Assembly: GCA_027485815.1 (NCBI GenBank)
Contig: JAIXQE010000147.1
Location: forward strand, 1 to 64,000
Reading direction: 5' to 3'
DNA: 64,000 nt
From: Opitutaceae bacterium
GTDB lineage: Bacteria > Verrucomicrobiota > Verrucomicrobiia > Opitutales > Opitutaceae
The notes beneath the pieces are model-generated. The model did not search any database. It had not been told where the DNA came from and saw only the letters and a program-made list of their open reading frames with translations. Position numbers and translations under genes: made by a program. Shown here piece after piece: positions 18,719-27,624 of the stretch (its first letter is position 1; every line of letters begins with the position of its first letter).

Positions 18719-21700
18719 ATGCCTCCCTCCTTCCGCCGCGTCTCGTCGGTGCTGGCCGGCCTCGCCGCGCTGGCCGCCGTCCCCGGTGCGCTCGGCACGC
18801 CGACGATTTCCTTCACCCCGGGGGCCTTCCCGGCGACCGGCTCCCCGGCCGGCGTGGTCAGCACCCCGGCCGGGCTGGTCATCAGCGTCAACGCCTCGCC
18901 AACCGCCGGGGCCTCGATCGTCGGGGTCGTCGTTTCCGTGAACGGAACGAACATCGGCACCGCCACCGGCTCCTCGCCGTTCACGGTGCCCTGGTTCCCG
19001 AGCGTCGCCGGCACCTACACGATCTCCGCCACGGTGACGGATACCTCCGCCAACTCCACGGGCGCCGGAGCCTCGGTGAACAACGCGACCGCCTCCAGCA
19101 TCGTCACCCTTGGTGCCGCCCGCTCCGCCCAAGTCCTTGCCCCCGCGAGCGGTGGTTCCCTCGTGCTGGGATCGCGCGTCTTCCTGCGCTCCTCCGCGGC
19201 CCTTTCCGACGGCGTGGTGACGCAGGTGGAGTTCATCCTGGATGCCGGCACCGCCAGTGAGGCGGTCCTCGCGACGGCCCTGCAGCCGCCCTACAATGTT
19301 TCGTACCCCGTGAGCGGCCTGACTCCCGGGGCGCACACCCTGACGGCCCGCGCGACCGCCAACACCGGCGGCGGCCTCACCGTCTTTGATTCCCCGGCGG
19401 TCACGTTCAACGTCGTCTCCGCCGTCGGCTTCCCGCCCACGGTCAGCATCAGCGCTCCGGCCGCCGGTTCGTTCGTCGCCACCAGCACGGCCGTCACCCT
19501 CACCGCCACCGCGGCGGACGGGGATGGCTTCATTCCCAGTTCGACGGGCGGCGGCGTCACCTTCTTCGCCGATGGCGAGCCGGTCGGCACGGACCTCACC
19601 GCGCCGTATTCGGTCACCTGGACCCCGTCGGTGGCCAAGAGCTATTCCCTGGTTGCCCAGGCCGTGGATGATCGCGGCAACGTGGGCCAGTCCGCCTCCG
19701 TCGCCGTCAGCGCCGTCGCCTCGCTGCCCACGGTCACCGTTTCGGCGCCGGCCACGGCCACCGCCGGCACCGCTGCCACCCTCACCGCCACGGCCACGGG
19801 CAGCACGGGCGCCACGGTCACCCAGGTCCAATTCCTCGTGAACGGTGCGCCGCTCGGCGGCCCGCTGCTCGCCGCGCCCTACAGCGTGGTTTGGACCCCC
19901 GCGGTGCTGGGGACGAACGCGATCACGGCCCAGGTCACGGACAGCGCCGGCATCACGGCCACCTCCGCGCCCGCCAACGTGACCGTCTCCACCGCGAGCG
20001 GCACCGCGGTCAGCCTCCTCGCGCCGACCAACGGCGCGACGCTGCCGCAGGGCTCGCAGGTGTTCCTGCGCGCCACGGCGGCCATCGCCGGCAGCATCGT
20101 GAGCCGCGTGGATTATTACCTGGACGGGGTCGCCCTGCCGGGCGCTTCTGCGAACCAGTCCCCGTACAACTTTGCCTACTCGGTGACCGCGGCGCCCGGG
20201 GCGCACACGTTGTTCGCCCGGGCGGTGGCCAGTGACGGCGCGACCGTCGATTCGGCGACCGCGGCCTTCACGGTGGTCCCGCCGGTCGGCACGGCGCCGA
20301 CGGTCTCCCTCACCGCGCCGGTCTCCGGTACCTTCGTCGCCACCGGCAGCTCGGTCTCGCTGACCGCCGTGGCCTCCGATGCCGACGGCTTCATCTCGCC
20401 GAACGCCGGCGGCGGCGTGACGTTCTTCGCCGACGGGGATCCGATCGGCAGCGATCTGGTGGCGCCCTACGCCACGACGTGGACTCCGACGGTGGCCAAG
20501 GCCTACTCGCTGCGGGCGCAGACGGTGGACGACAAGGGGAACGTGACCCTGTCGGCCCCGGTGACGGTGACCGCGCTGGCGGCGCTGCCCACGGTGGCGC
20601 TGGCCTCGCCTCCGTCGGTCGCGACGGTGGGAGCACCGGTGAGCTTGACCGCGACGGCGAACGCCAGTCCCGGTGCCTCGGTGACCTCGGTGGTGTTCCT
20701 CGCCAACGGGGCGCCGATCGGTGCGCCGGCGCTGGTCGCTCCCTACACGGTCTCGTGGACGCCGGCCGCGACCGGCGCGATCTCGCTGACCGCCCAGGTG
20801 ACGGATTCCGCCGGAGCCGTGATCACTTCCAGTGCGTCCTCGGTGACGGTGGGCTCGGCCTCGGCCACCGTCGCCCTGATCGCGCCGGCCACCGGTTCGG
20901 TGGTCCCGCTGGGTTCCCCGATCGACGTCACCGCCACCGCGGGGGCCTCTGCGCCCGGGGCCTCCGTGGCCAGCGTGCAGTTCCTCGCCGGGAGCTCCGT
21001 CATCGGCACAGTCACCGTGCCTTCGGGGGGAGTGTACTCGGTCAAGTGGACGCCGACGGCGGGTAACACCACGCTCACCGCGCGGGTCACCGACACCCTG
21101 GGCAGCACGGTCACGTCCTCGGGTGTCACGGTCACCGGCGTCGCCCAGACTGCGGTGACCCTCACCGCCCCCGCGACCAGCGCCTCCGCCACGCTGGGGG
21201 TGCCGTTCACCCTCACCGCTTCCGCCTCCGCCACTCCCGGGACGGTCGTCACGAGGGTTGAGTTCTTCGCGGGCGCCACCTCCCTCGGGGTGGTCACGAG
21301 CGCCCCCTTCACGCTCCCGTGGACTCCCGCAGCGGTGGGTACGTTCGCCATCAAGGCGCAGGTCACCGACTCGGCCGGCACCCAGGCGGACTCCGCCGCG
21401 GTCAATGTCACCGTGGGCCAGTCCTCCTCCGCCTTTGTCGCGGTCACGAGTCCCGTTCCCGGTGCGGTGGTCACGGTGGGGGTGCCCACGGATGTGACGG
21501 CCACGGCTTCCGCGCCCACGCCGGGCGCGATTGTCAGCCAGGTCCAGTTCCTCGCTGGCACGACGGTCATCGGCACGGTGGCGACCCCGACGGCCGGCGT
21601 TTACGCGGTGAAGTGGACCCCCACGGCGGGCAACACGACGCTGACGGCCCGGGTGACCGACACCTTGGGCGCGACCGCCACCTCCTCCGGCGTGACGGTC

Positions 21701-24700
21701 ACCGGGGTCGTTGCCACCAGCGTTTCGCTGACCGCTCCCGCCAACAACGCCACCGCCGTCGTCGGCACCGCCGTCAATCTGACCGCCTCCGCCGCCGCCA
21801 CCGCGGGCGCGGTGATCACGCAGGTGGAATTCCTGGCCGGGGGCGTGTCGGTCGGCACCGTCACCGCGGCTCCATTCACCCTCCCGTGGACTCCCGCCAC
21901 GTCCGGACCGACCGCCCTTACGGCGCGGGCCACCGATTCCTTCGGCGCCGTGATCACAGCGACCGCGGTGAACGTGACGGTCAATCCGGCTCCCCCGACG
22001 ATCGTCATCACCAGCCCCACTCCCGGCAACCAGCTCAATGCGGGCTCCCCGGTGCCCGTCACGGCCACGGTGAACCCCGGCTCCGCCGGCGCCGCCATCA
22101 CGCGGGTCCAGTTTCTCGCGGGCAGCACGGTCGTCTCCACGGTCCCCGGGGATCCCACCACCACGACCTACACGGGCACGTGGACGCCGGCGTCCGCGGG
22201 CGACTTCAATCTCAGCGCGCGGGTCACCGACGCCAATGGCACCGTGGTCACCTCGGCCGTGGTCAATGTGACCGTCGTGACCGTGAGCACCCAGGTGGTC
22301 ATCACGAGCCCGGTCGCCGGTGGCGCCCAGGTTGGCACCCCGCTGGTCTTCAGCGCTAACGTGGATGCGGCACCCGGCGTGAGCATCACCCAGGTGCAGT
22401 TCCTGGCTGGCTCCACGGTGGTCGCCACGCTGCCCGGCAACGCCGCCGCCACGAGCTACAGCACCACGTGGACCCCCACCGCCGCCGGCTCCTACAGCCT
22501 CACGGTGCGGACCACGGACTCCAACGGGGTCGTGCGGAACTCGCCGGCGATCCAGGTCGTGGCCCAGGCCACCACGGTCAGCCTCTCGCTGCTGCCCAAC
22601 AACCCCAGCATCGCGGTGAACTCCTCCCGGATGATCAGCGCGAGCGCCTCCGCGCCGGCGGGGGTCGCCTCGGTGGAGTTCTACTACGTGGGCGCCTCGG
22701 GCATCACGCTGATCGGCACCGACACCGCGCCGCCCTACAACATCCTCTTCACCGCGCCTAATGAACCCGGGCGCCGCGTGCTGCGGGCCCGCGCGTACGA
22801 CATCCTGGGGGGCTCGGTCGACTCCGCGGACTTCACGATCAACCTCACCGGCCAGATCGGGGAACCCCCGGTGCTCGGCATCCTCACCCCGGTGAGCGGT
22901 TCGTTCGTCGCCGCCAACAACACCACGACCATCTCCGGTACCGCGACCGACGCCGACGGCTCGATCAGCAGCATCCAGGTGTTCGTCAACGGCACCACCG
23001 CCGGTCTCGGCGGCGCGGGCGTGACCGGCGTCACCAACGGCGTCTGGTCCGTCAGTTGGACGCCGACGTCCTCGGGGGTCGCCTCGATCTCCGCCATCGC
23101 GACCGACAACGCGGGCAACTCCGTCGCCGCGCCGGCCGTGGGCGTGAACATTTCGGACAGCACGTCCCCGCTCATCAACCTGACCCTTTCCCCGCGCACC
23201 GCCGCGGCGGCCGCCAGCACGACGCTCCCCAGCGGGGCGGTGCGCACGCTGGTGGCGGATGTGGCCGCCTCCTCCGGCCGCGCCGTGGTCCGGGTCGAGT
23301 TCTTCGTCGATGGCACCAAGGTCGGCGAGGATACCACCGCCCCCTTCACGCACCGCTACACCGCCCCGGCCCTCGCCGCGGGCGAACTCTCGCGGCCGTA
23401 CGTCCTCTCCGCCCGCGCCACCGACAACGCCGGCACCGCCCGCGACGTCCAGGTTTCCGTGCTGGTCATCTCGCCGGTCGGCGCGCCGCCCACGGTGAAC
23501 CTCCTGACGCCGGCAAACGGCGCCTCCACCACGCCAGGTTCCGCCATCAGCCTCGCGGCCACGGCCACCTCCATCGACAGCACGGTGGCGAACGTCCAGT
23601 TCTACGTGAATGGCAGCCCCGCCTCGGTCAACGGCGGCAACGGGCTCACCGGCGCGCCGTACGTCACCACGTTCGTGCCCACCTTGCCGGGCGCGTATGT
23701 GATCGATGCGATTGCAACCGACGCCCGCGGCAACACCGCGGTCTCGAACTCCGTGACGATCTCGGCCGCCCTACCGGTGCCGACGATCGTCTTCACCGCC
23801 CCCAATCCCAACGCCACGGCCCGCGCGACCCCGGGGGTGCCCCTCACGCTCGCGGCCACCCCGTCCGTCCTCGGGGGCGGCGCGCAGTTCCTCCTCGTGG
23901 AATTCCTCCTCGACGGCGTCCAGATCGGGGCGGACACGACCGCCCCGTACACCTTCTCGTGGATCCCGACCGCCGCCCAGCTCGGCGAACGCGTCCTCAC
24001 CGCGCGGGTCACGGACCTGAACGCGCAGGTGGTCACCTCGGCGCCCCTCACCGTCAACGTCGCCAACGTGGTCGGGTCGCCCCCGACCGTCACGGTGTCC
24101 GCCTCGCCCATCCCCGGCAACGGGCTCCAGACCGCCTCGACCGTGAACTTCCAGGCCACCGCGGTTGCCACTGGCACCGGCTCCACCCTCCGCAACGTCG
24201 AGATCTTCCTCAACGACGTCAGCATCGGCCTCGCGACGCGGGAGCAGACCACGAACTTCTACCGGCGGGCCTTCGATCTCAGCCAGTTCGACTTCAGCAC
24301 GATCACGCCGACCATCAACGAGAGCACCGGCGCGGTGACCTACCCGGTCCGGCTCTACGCGATCGCCCGGGACAGCAACAACAACCAGACGGTCTCGCCG
24401 ACGGTCAACCTGACCATCTTCCCGGCCACCAGTGCTCCGCCGACGATCCAGGTGCAGGCGCTGACCCCCGCGAACATCACCGCGGGCACGCAGTTCTTCC
24501 TGCAGGCGAACCTCAACGACCCGGACGGCAACGTCAGCACGGTCCAGCTCTACGCCAACGGCAGCCTGGTCGGGAATTTCCCGAATCCGCAGCAGGGCCA
24601 GCTCCTCACCTACACCGCCAACACGGCGGGTCGCTTCAACCTCTACGCGGTCGCCACCGACGAGACCGGCAACACCGCGGTCTCCAGCCCCTCGATCGTG

Positions 24701-27472
24701 ATCAACGTCACGGCCGTCACCGCGCCCACGACGGCCATCACCCGGCCCGAGGACAACACCACCGCCACGACCGTCGGCGCCCCGGTTTTCCTCGAGGGCA
24801 CGGCCGTCAATGCCGTGACGACCCAGGTGCCGACCCTCCAGTTCATCGCCACCTCGGCCGGCGGCGCGCGCCAGGTGATCACCGGCACCCGCGTCGGCAC
24901 GACCACCAGCTACCGCGCGATCTGGACCCCCGCCAACCCGGACACGTACACCATCACGACCCAGGCCTCCGTCGGCAACGTTCAGGGCACGAGCACGACC
25001 TCGCGCCGGGTCGTCGTGAGCGACGTCGTGGGCCTCGCCCCGACGATCACGCTGACCCGCTCGCCGGGTGTGCTAGGCTATCCGACCTCGGCGCAGACTG
25101 CCTCGTCCGCGGACTTCGCCGCCACCGCCCAGGACCCCGATGGTGCGGTCGTCGCCGTCGAGTTCTTCCTCAATCGCTTCAGCATCGGTCAGGCCCGCCG
25201 GGATCCCCAGGGCAACACGTGGCGCCTGCAGGCCGCATTTGCCGGGCTCCAGCCCGGGGCCACCGAAGTGGTCGCCCTCGGGCGCGACAGCTCCGGCAAC
25301 GTCGTCGCTTCGGCCACGGGTTCCATCAACGTGACCGCCGCCGCCAGCATCGCTCCCTCGATCACGATCACCCCCTCGACAACCAATCCCGCGTTCAATC
25401 GTCAGGTGCAGCTCCGCGCCAACGCCCGGGACACCGACGGCACGGTGACGAACGTCCAGTACTTCGCCAACGCCCTGCCCATCACCTCCTCGACCAACTC
25501 GGGGTCCCTTTTCCTCTCGAATTGGACGCCCGCGGCTGAGGGCAAGTACCTCCTCTGGGCGCTGGCCACCGACAGTTCTGGCATCACCACGGTTTCGCCC
25601 ACCGTCGAGCTCAACGTCCGCCGCAACAATCCCGTCCTCGAGAACGCGGCCTTCATCCTGCAAACCTACCAGGACATCGCGAACACGACCAACATCAACC
25701 CGCTGGTGTTTGACGACCTCGACGAGCGGCTCGGGTCCGGCGCGCTCACCCGCGCCGACTTCGTCGCCTCGCTCCTCGACCAGCCCGGGTTTCTCGCCCC
25801 GGTCCAGTTCCTCGCGACCTACCAGGTCCTGATGGGGCGCTGGCCGACGCCGCAGGACTACACGAACTTCCTCGCCGTCGCCCGTGGCGGCCTGGGCAAC
25901 GCCGTCGGCGCGGTCCTCGCTGCCAACGATTACTTCGCCAAGTACGGGACCGTGCCCACCAACGCGCTGCTCAACAGCCCGACGAGCGCCATCCCGGCAC
26001 GCACCTTCCTCGATCGCCTTTGGGCCAACGCCGCCTCCAGCCCGTCGACCAACCGGGAGACCGATTTGGTCCGTTTCATGAGCAACAACGTGCTCAGCAC
26101 GAACATCGGTCGCGGCTACAATGTGATCGGCCTCAACCAGGCCATCGCCGAGTTCGTGGTGAACACGAATGCGGCGAACACCGCCCTCTGGAACCGGGCC
26201 CGGGCCGCGGCGATCTTCTATCAGCTCGCCCGCCCGCCCGTGACCGTGACCTACGAGGAGATCACGGCCCGCGTCGATGCCCTGCTGCGCTTGCCCGACA
26301 CCAAGGCGATCGTCGACGCCGTCCTGAAGGACGAGCTCTACGGCTACCGCTACGTCACCATTACCAAGCACCCGCAGTCGCTGGTGGTGGCGCCGCGCTC
26401 CGGCGCGATCTTCTCGGTCGAGGCCCAGGGTGCTCCCCCGCTGGTTTACCAGTGGCTCCTCAACGGTGCCCCGATCCCCGGCGCCACCAGCCCCGTGCTC
26501 AGCCTCACCAACGTCGACACCAGCCGCGTCGGCACCTACACGGCGGTCATCACCTCCGCCGCGGGGGTCGCGACTTCGGACCCCGCGACGCTCACGCTGT
26601 CCAACGTCACCACCCGACTCGCGAACATCTCGACCCGCGGCCAGACCTCGGCGGGGGCGAACGTGCTCATCGGCGGCTTCGTGGTGAACGCCCCGGCTGG
26701 CCAGACCCGCCAGATGCTGATCCGGGTGGTCGGCCCGACGCTCTCCGGCGCGCCCTTCAACCTGGCGAACACCCTGAACAACCCGGCGCTCGCCCTCTAT
26801 GTCGGCACCAACCAGAGCCCGGTGCTGACGAACGACGACTGGGGTACGCAGGCCGCCGGCGCCGCGCAGGTGCAGGCGATCCAGCAGGCGACCACCCGCG
26901 CTGCCGCGTTCGCCCTCCAGCCCAATTCCCGCGACGCCGCGATCCTCGCCACGCTCCCCGCCGGCCCGTACACGGTGCAGGCCCAGATCGGCCCGGGTTC
27001 CACCAACGCCGCCGGGCTCGTGCTGATCGAGGTCTACGACGTCACCCAAGGCGGCCCCGCGGCCCCCAAGGCGATCAATGTCTCCACCCGCGGCGCCGTC
27101 GGCACGGGGGCCAATTCCCTCATCGCCGGCTTCGTGGTCACGGGCCAGGTCTCCCGGCGGATGCTGATCCGCGGCGCGGGTCCGACCCTCGCCAACCTCG
27201 GGGTCCCCGGCGTGCTGGCCGATCCGATCCTGACGCTCTCCGCGCAATCCACCGGCCAGGTCCTCCGGACCAACGATAACTGGGGAACGGGTGACGAAGC
27301 GTCCATCATCGCCAGCGCGGCCTCCGCCGCGGGCGCCTTCCCGTTCCCGGCCGGCAGCCGCGACGCGGCGATGATCGTGATGCTGCCCCCCGGGGCCTAC
27401 ACCGTCCAACTGGCCGGCGTAGGCGGCGGCACTGGGGTCGGCATCGTCGAAGTCTACGACGTCGATCCCTGA
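18719..27472 (+). CDS. Giant secreted Ig-like repeat protein (2917 aa): about 23 bacterial Ig-like repeats, DUF4214-like helical region, one Ig domain, two C-terminal ISTRG/GGFVV repeats
   Basis: Signal peptide-like N-terminus; repeated VxFxxxGxxxG...Y.vxWTP...a.vtDs.G units; helical DUF4214-like region; HPQSLVVAPRSGAIFSVEAQGAPPLVYQWLLNGAPIPGATSPVLSLTNV Ig domain; duplicated ANISTRGQTSAGANVLIGGFVV / INVSTRGAVGTGANSLIAGFVV. Confidence 0.93.
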   Translation: MPPSFRRVSSVLAGLAALAAVPGALGTPTISFTPGAFPATGSPAGVVSTPAGLVISVNASPTAGASIVGVVVSVNGTNIGTATGSSPFTVPWFPSVAGTYTISATVTDTSANSTGAGASVNNATASSIVTLGAARSAQVLAPASGGSLVLGSRVFLRSSAALSDGVVTQVEFILDAGTASEAVLATALQPPYNVSYPVSGLTPGAHTLTARATANTGGGLTVFDSPAVTFNVVSAVGFPPTVSISAPAAGSFVATSTAVTLTATAADGDGFIPSSTGGGVTFFADGEPVGTDLTAPYSVTWTPSVAKSYSLVAQAVDDRGNVGQSASVAVSAVASLPTVTVSAPATATAGTAATLTATATGSTGATVTQVQFLVNGAPLGGPLLAAPYSVVWTPAVLGTNAITAQVTDSAGITATSAPANVTVSTASGTAVSLLAPTNGATLPQGSQVFLRATAAIAGSIVSRVDYYLDGVALPGASANQSPYNFAYSVTAAPGAHTLFARAVASDGATVDSATAAFTVVPPVGTAPTVSLTAPVSGTFVATGSSVSLTAVASDADGFISPNAGGGVTFFADGDPIGSDLVAPYATTWTPTVAKAYSLRAQTVDDKGNVTLSAPVTVTALAALPTVALASPPSVATVGAPVSLTATANASPGASVTSVVFLANGAPIGAPALVAPYTVSWTPAATGAISLTAQVTDSAGAVITSSASSVTVGSASATVALIAPATGSVVPLGSPIDVTATAGASAPGASVASVQFLAGSSVIGTVTVPSGGVYSVKWTPTAGNTTLTARVTDTLGSTVTSSGVTVTGVAQTAVTLTAPATSASATLGVPFTLTASASATPGTVVTRVEFFAGATSLGVVTSAPFTLPWTPAAVGTFAIKAQVTDSAGTQADSAAVNVTVGQSSSAFVAVTSPVPGAVVTVGVPTDVTATASAPTPGAIVSQVQFLAGTTVIGTVATPTAGVYAVKWTPTAGNTTLTARVTDTLGATATSSGVTVTGVVATSVSLTAPANNATAVVGTAVNLTASAAATAGAVITQVEFLAGGVSVGTVTAAPFTLPWTPATSGPTALTARATDSFGAVITATAVNVTVNPAPPTIVITSPTPGNQLNAGSPVPVTATVNPGSAGAAITRVQFLAGSTVVSTVPGDPTTTTYTGTWTPASAGDFNLSARVTDANGTVVTSAVVNVTVVTVSTQVVITSPVAGGAQVGTPLVFSANVDAAPGVSITQVQFLAGSTVVATLPGNAAATSYSTTWTPTAAGSYSLTVRTTDSNGVVRNSPAIQVVAQATTVSLSLLPNNPSIAVNSSRMISASASAPAGVASVEFYYVGASGITLIGTDTAPPYNILFTAPNEPGRRVLRARAYDILGGSVDSADFTINLTGQIGEPPVLGILTPVSGSFVAANNTTTISGTATDADGSISSIQVFVNGTTAGLGGAGVTGVTNGVWSVSWTPTSSGVASISAIATDNAGNSVAAPAVGVNISDSTSPLINLTLSPRTAAAAASTTLPSGAVRTLVADVAASSGRAVVRVEFFVDGTKVGEDTTAPFTHRYTAPALAAGELSRPYVLSARATDNAGTARDVQVSVLVISPVGAPPTVNLLTPANGASTTPGSAISLAATATSIDSTVANVQFYVNGSPASVNGGNGLTGAPYVTTFVPTLPGAYVIDAIATDARGNTAVSNSVTISAALPVPTIVFTAPNPNATARATPGVPLTLAATPSVLGGGAQFLLVEFLLDGVQIGADTTAPYTFSWIPTAAQLGERVLTARVTDLNAQVVTSAPLTVNVANVVGSPPTVTVSASPIPGNGLQTASTVNFQATAVATGTGSTLRNVEIFLNDVSIGLATREQTTNFYRRAFDLSQFDFSTITPTINESTGAVTYPVRLYAIARDSNNNQTVSPTVNLTIFPATSAPPTIQVQALTPANITAGTQFFLQANLNDPDGNVSTVQLYANGSLVGNFPNPQQGQLLTYTANTAGRFNLYAVATDETGNTAVSSPSIVINVTAVTAPTTAITRPEDNTTATTVGAPVFLEGTAVNAVTTQVPTLQFIATSAGGARQVITGTRVGTTTSYRAIWTPANPDTYTITTQASVGNVQGTSTTSRRVVVSDVVGLAPTITLTRSPGVLGYPTSAQTASSADFAATAQDPDGAVVAVEFFLNRFSIGQARRDPQGNTWRLQAAFAGLQPGATEVVALGRDSSGNVVASATGSINVTAAASIAPSITITPSTTNPAFNRQVQLRANARDTDGTVTNVQYFANALPITSSTNSGSLFLSNWTPAAEGKYLLWALATDSSGITTVSPTVELNVRRNNPVLENAAFILQTYQDIANTTNINPLVFDDLDERLGSGALTRADFVASLLDQPGFLAPVQFLATYQVLMGRWPTPQDYTNFLAVARGGLGNAVGAVLAANDYFAKYGTVPTNALLNSPTSAIPARTFLDRLWANAASSPSTNRETDLVRFMSNNVLSTNIGRGYNVIGLNQAIAEFVVNTNAANTALWNRARAAAIFYQLARPPVTVTYEEITARVDALLRLPDTKAIVDAVLKDELYGYRYVTITKHPQSLVVAPRSGAIFSVEAQGAPPLVYQWLLNGAPIPGATSPVLSLTNVDTSRVGTYTAVITSAAGVATSDPATLTLSNVTTRLANISTRGQTSAGANVLIGGFVVNAPAGQTRQMLIRVVGPTLSGAPFNLANTLNNPALALYVGTNQSPVLTNDDWGTQAAGAAQVQAIQQATTRAAAFALQPNSRDAAILATLPAGPYTVQAQIGPGSTNAAGLVLIEVYDVTQGGPAAPKAINVSTRGAVGTGANSLIAGFVVTGQVSRRMLIRGAGPTLANLGVPGVLADPILTLSAQSTGQVLRTNDNWGTGDEASIIASAASAAGAFPFPAGSRDAAMIVMLPPGAYTVQLAGVGGGTGVGIVEVYDVDP
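19118..20863 (+). repeat. Higher-order repeat: two copies of a three-domain (A-B-C) Ig block
   Basis: 19118-19999 and 20000-20863: B units GGGVTFFADGEPVGTDLTAPYSVTWTPSVAKSYSLVAQAVDDRGNV vs GGGVTFFADGDPIGSDLVAPYATTWTPTVAKAYSLRAQTVDDKGNV; A units SRVFLRSSAA..PGAHTLTARA vs SQVFLRATAA..PGAHTLFARA. Confidence 0.88.
20864..21991 (+). repeat. Higher-order repeat: two copies of a two-domain Ig block, each 188 codons
   Basis: 20864-21427 and 21428-21991: both contain VKWTPTAGNTTLTARVTDTLG[SA]T[VA]TSSGVTVTGV followed by a unit containing APFTLPWTP. Confidence 0.88.
26620..27472 (+). repeat. Two C-terminal ISTRG...EVYDV repeat domains of the giant protein
   Basis: ISTRGQTSAGANVLIGGFVV...VVGPTL...NDDWGT...SRDAAILATLPAGPYTVQ...LIEVYDV and VSTRGAVGTGANSLIAGFVV...GAGPTL...NDNWGT...SRDAAMIVMLPPGAYTVQ...IVEVYDV. 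Confidence 0.9.
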
Positions 27473-27624
27473 TCCGGCCGCGTTTCTTCGCGGCTCGGCT
27501 GCCTTCGTCGCTCGGAGACCACCGGCCACCGGCCGCTCGTACTCTGCCCTCCGCGGATCGTTCTGCCGCGGCGGTGGCGGGTGCGGCCCGTCGGCCAGTC
27601 CGCCGCATCTCCTTCCACGGCGGT

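Larger units (their letters stand above)
18797..25617 (+). repeat. Tandem array of about 23 Ig-like repeats (about 90-115 aa each) within the giant protein
   Basis: Read from the translation; successive units share T/A-P opening, V.FxA.G strand, WTP and VTDS.G motifs. Confidence 0.88.

Noticed and set aside
15740-23353. 2537-aa minus-strand ORF antisense to the secretin and Ig-repeat genes
   Set aside because: Low-complexity Gly/Arg/Asp/His translation with no domain, exactly opposite well-supported genes. Explained by high GC3 and avoidance of TTA/CTA/TCA codons on the sense strand; repetitiveness mirrors the Ig repeats.
18797-25617. Repeats considered as CRISPR or satellite DNA
   Set aside because: Period is about 270-350 nt, in frame, protein-level conservation exceeds DNA-level; clearly Ig-like coding repeats.
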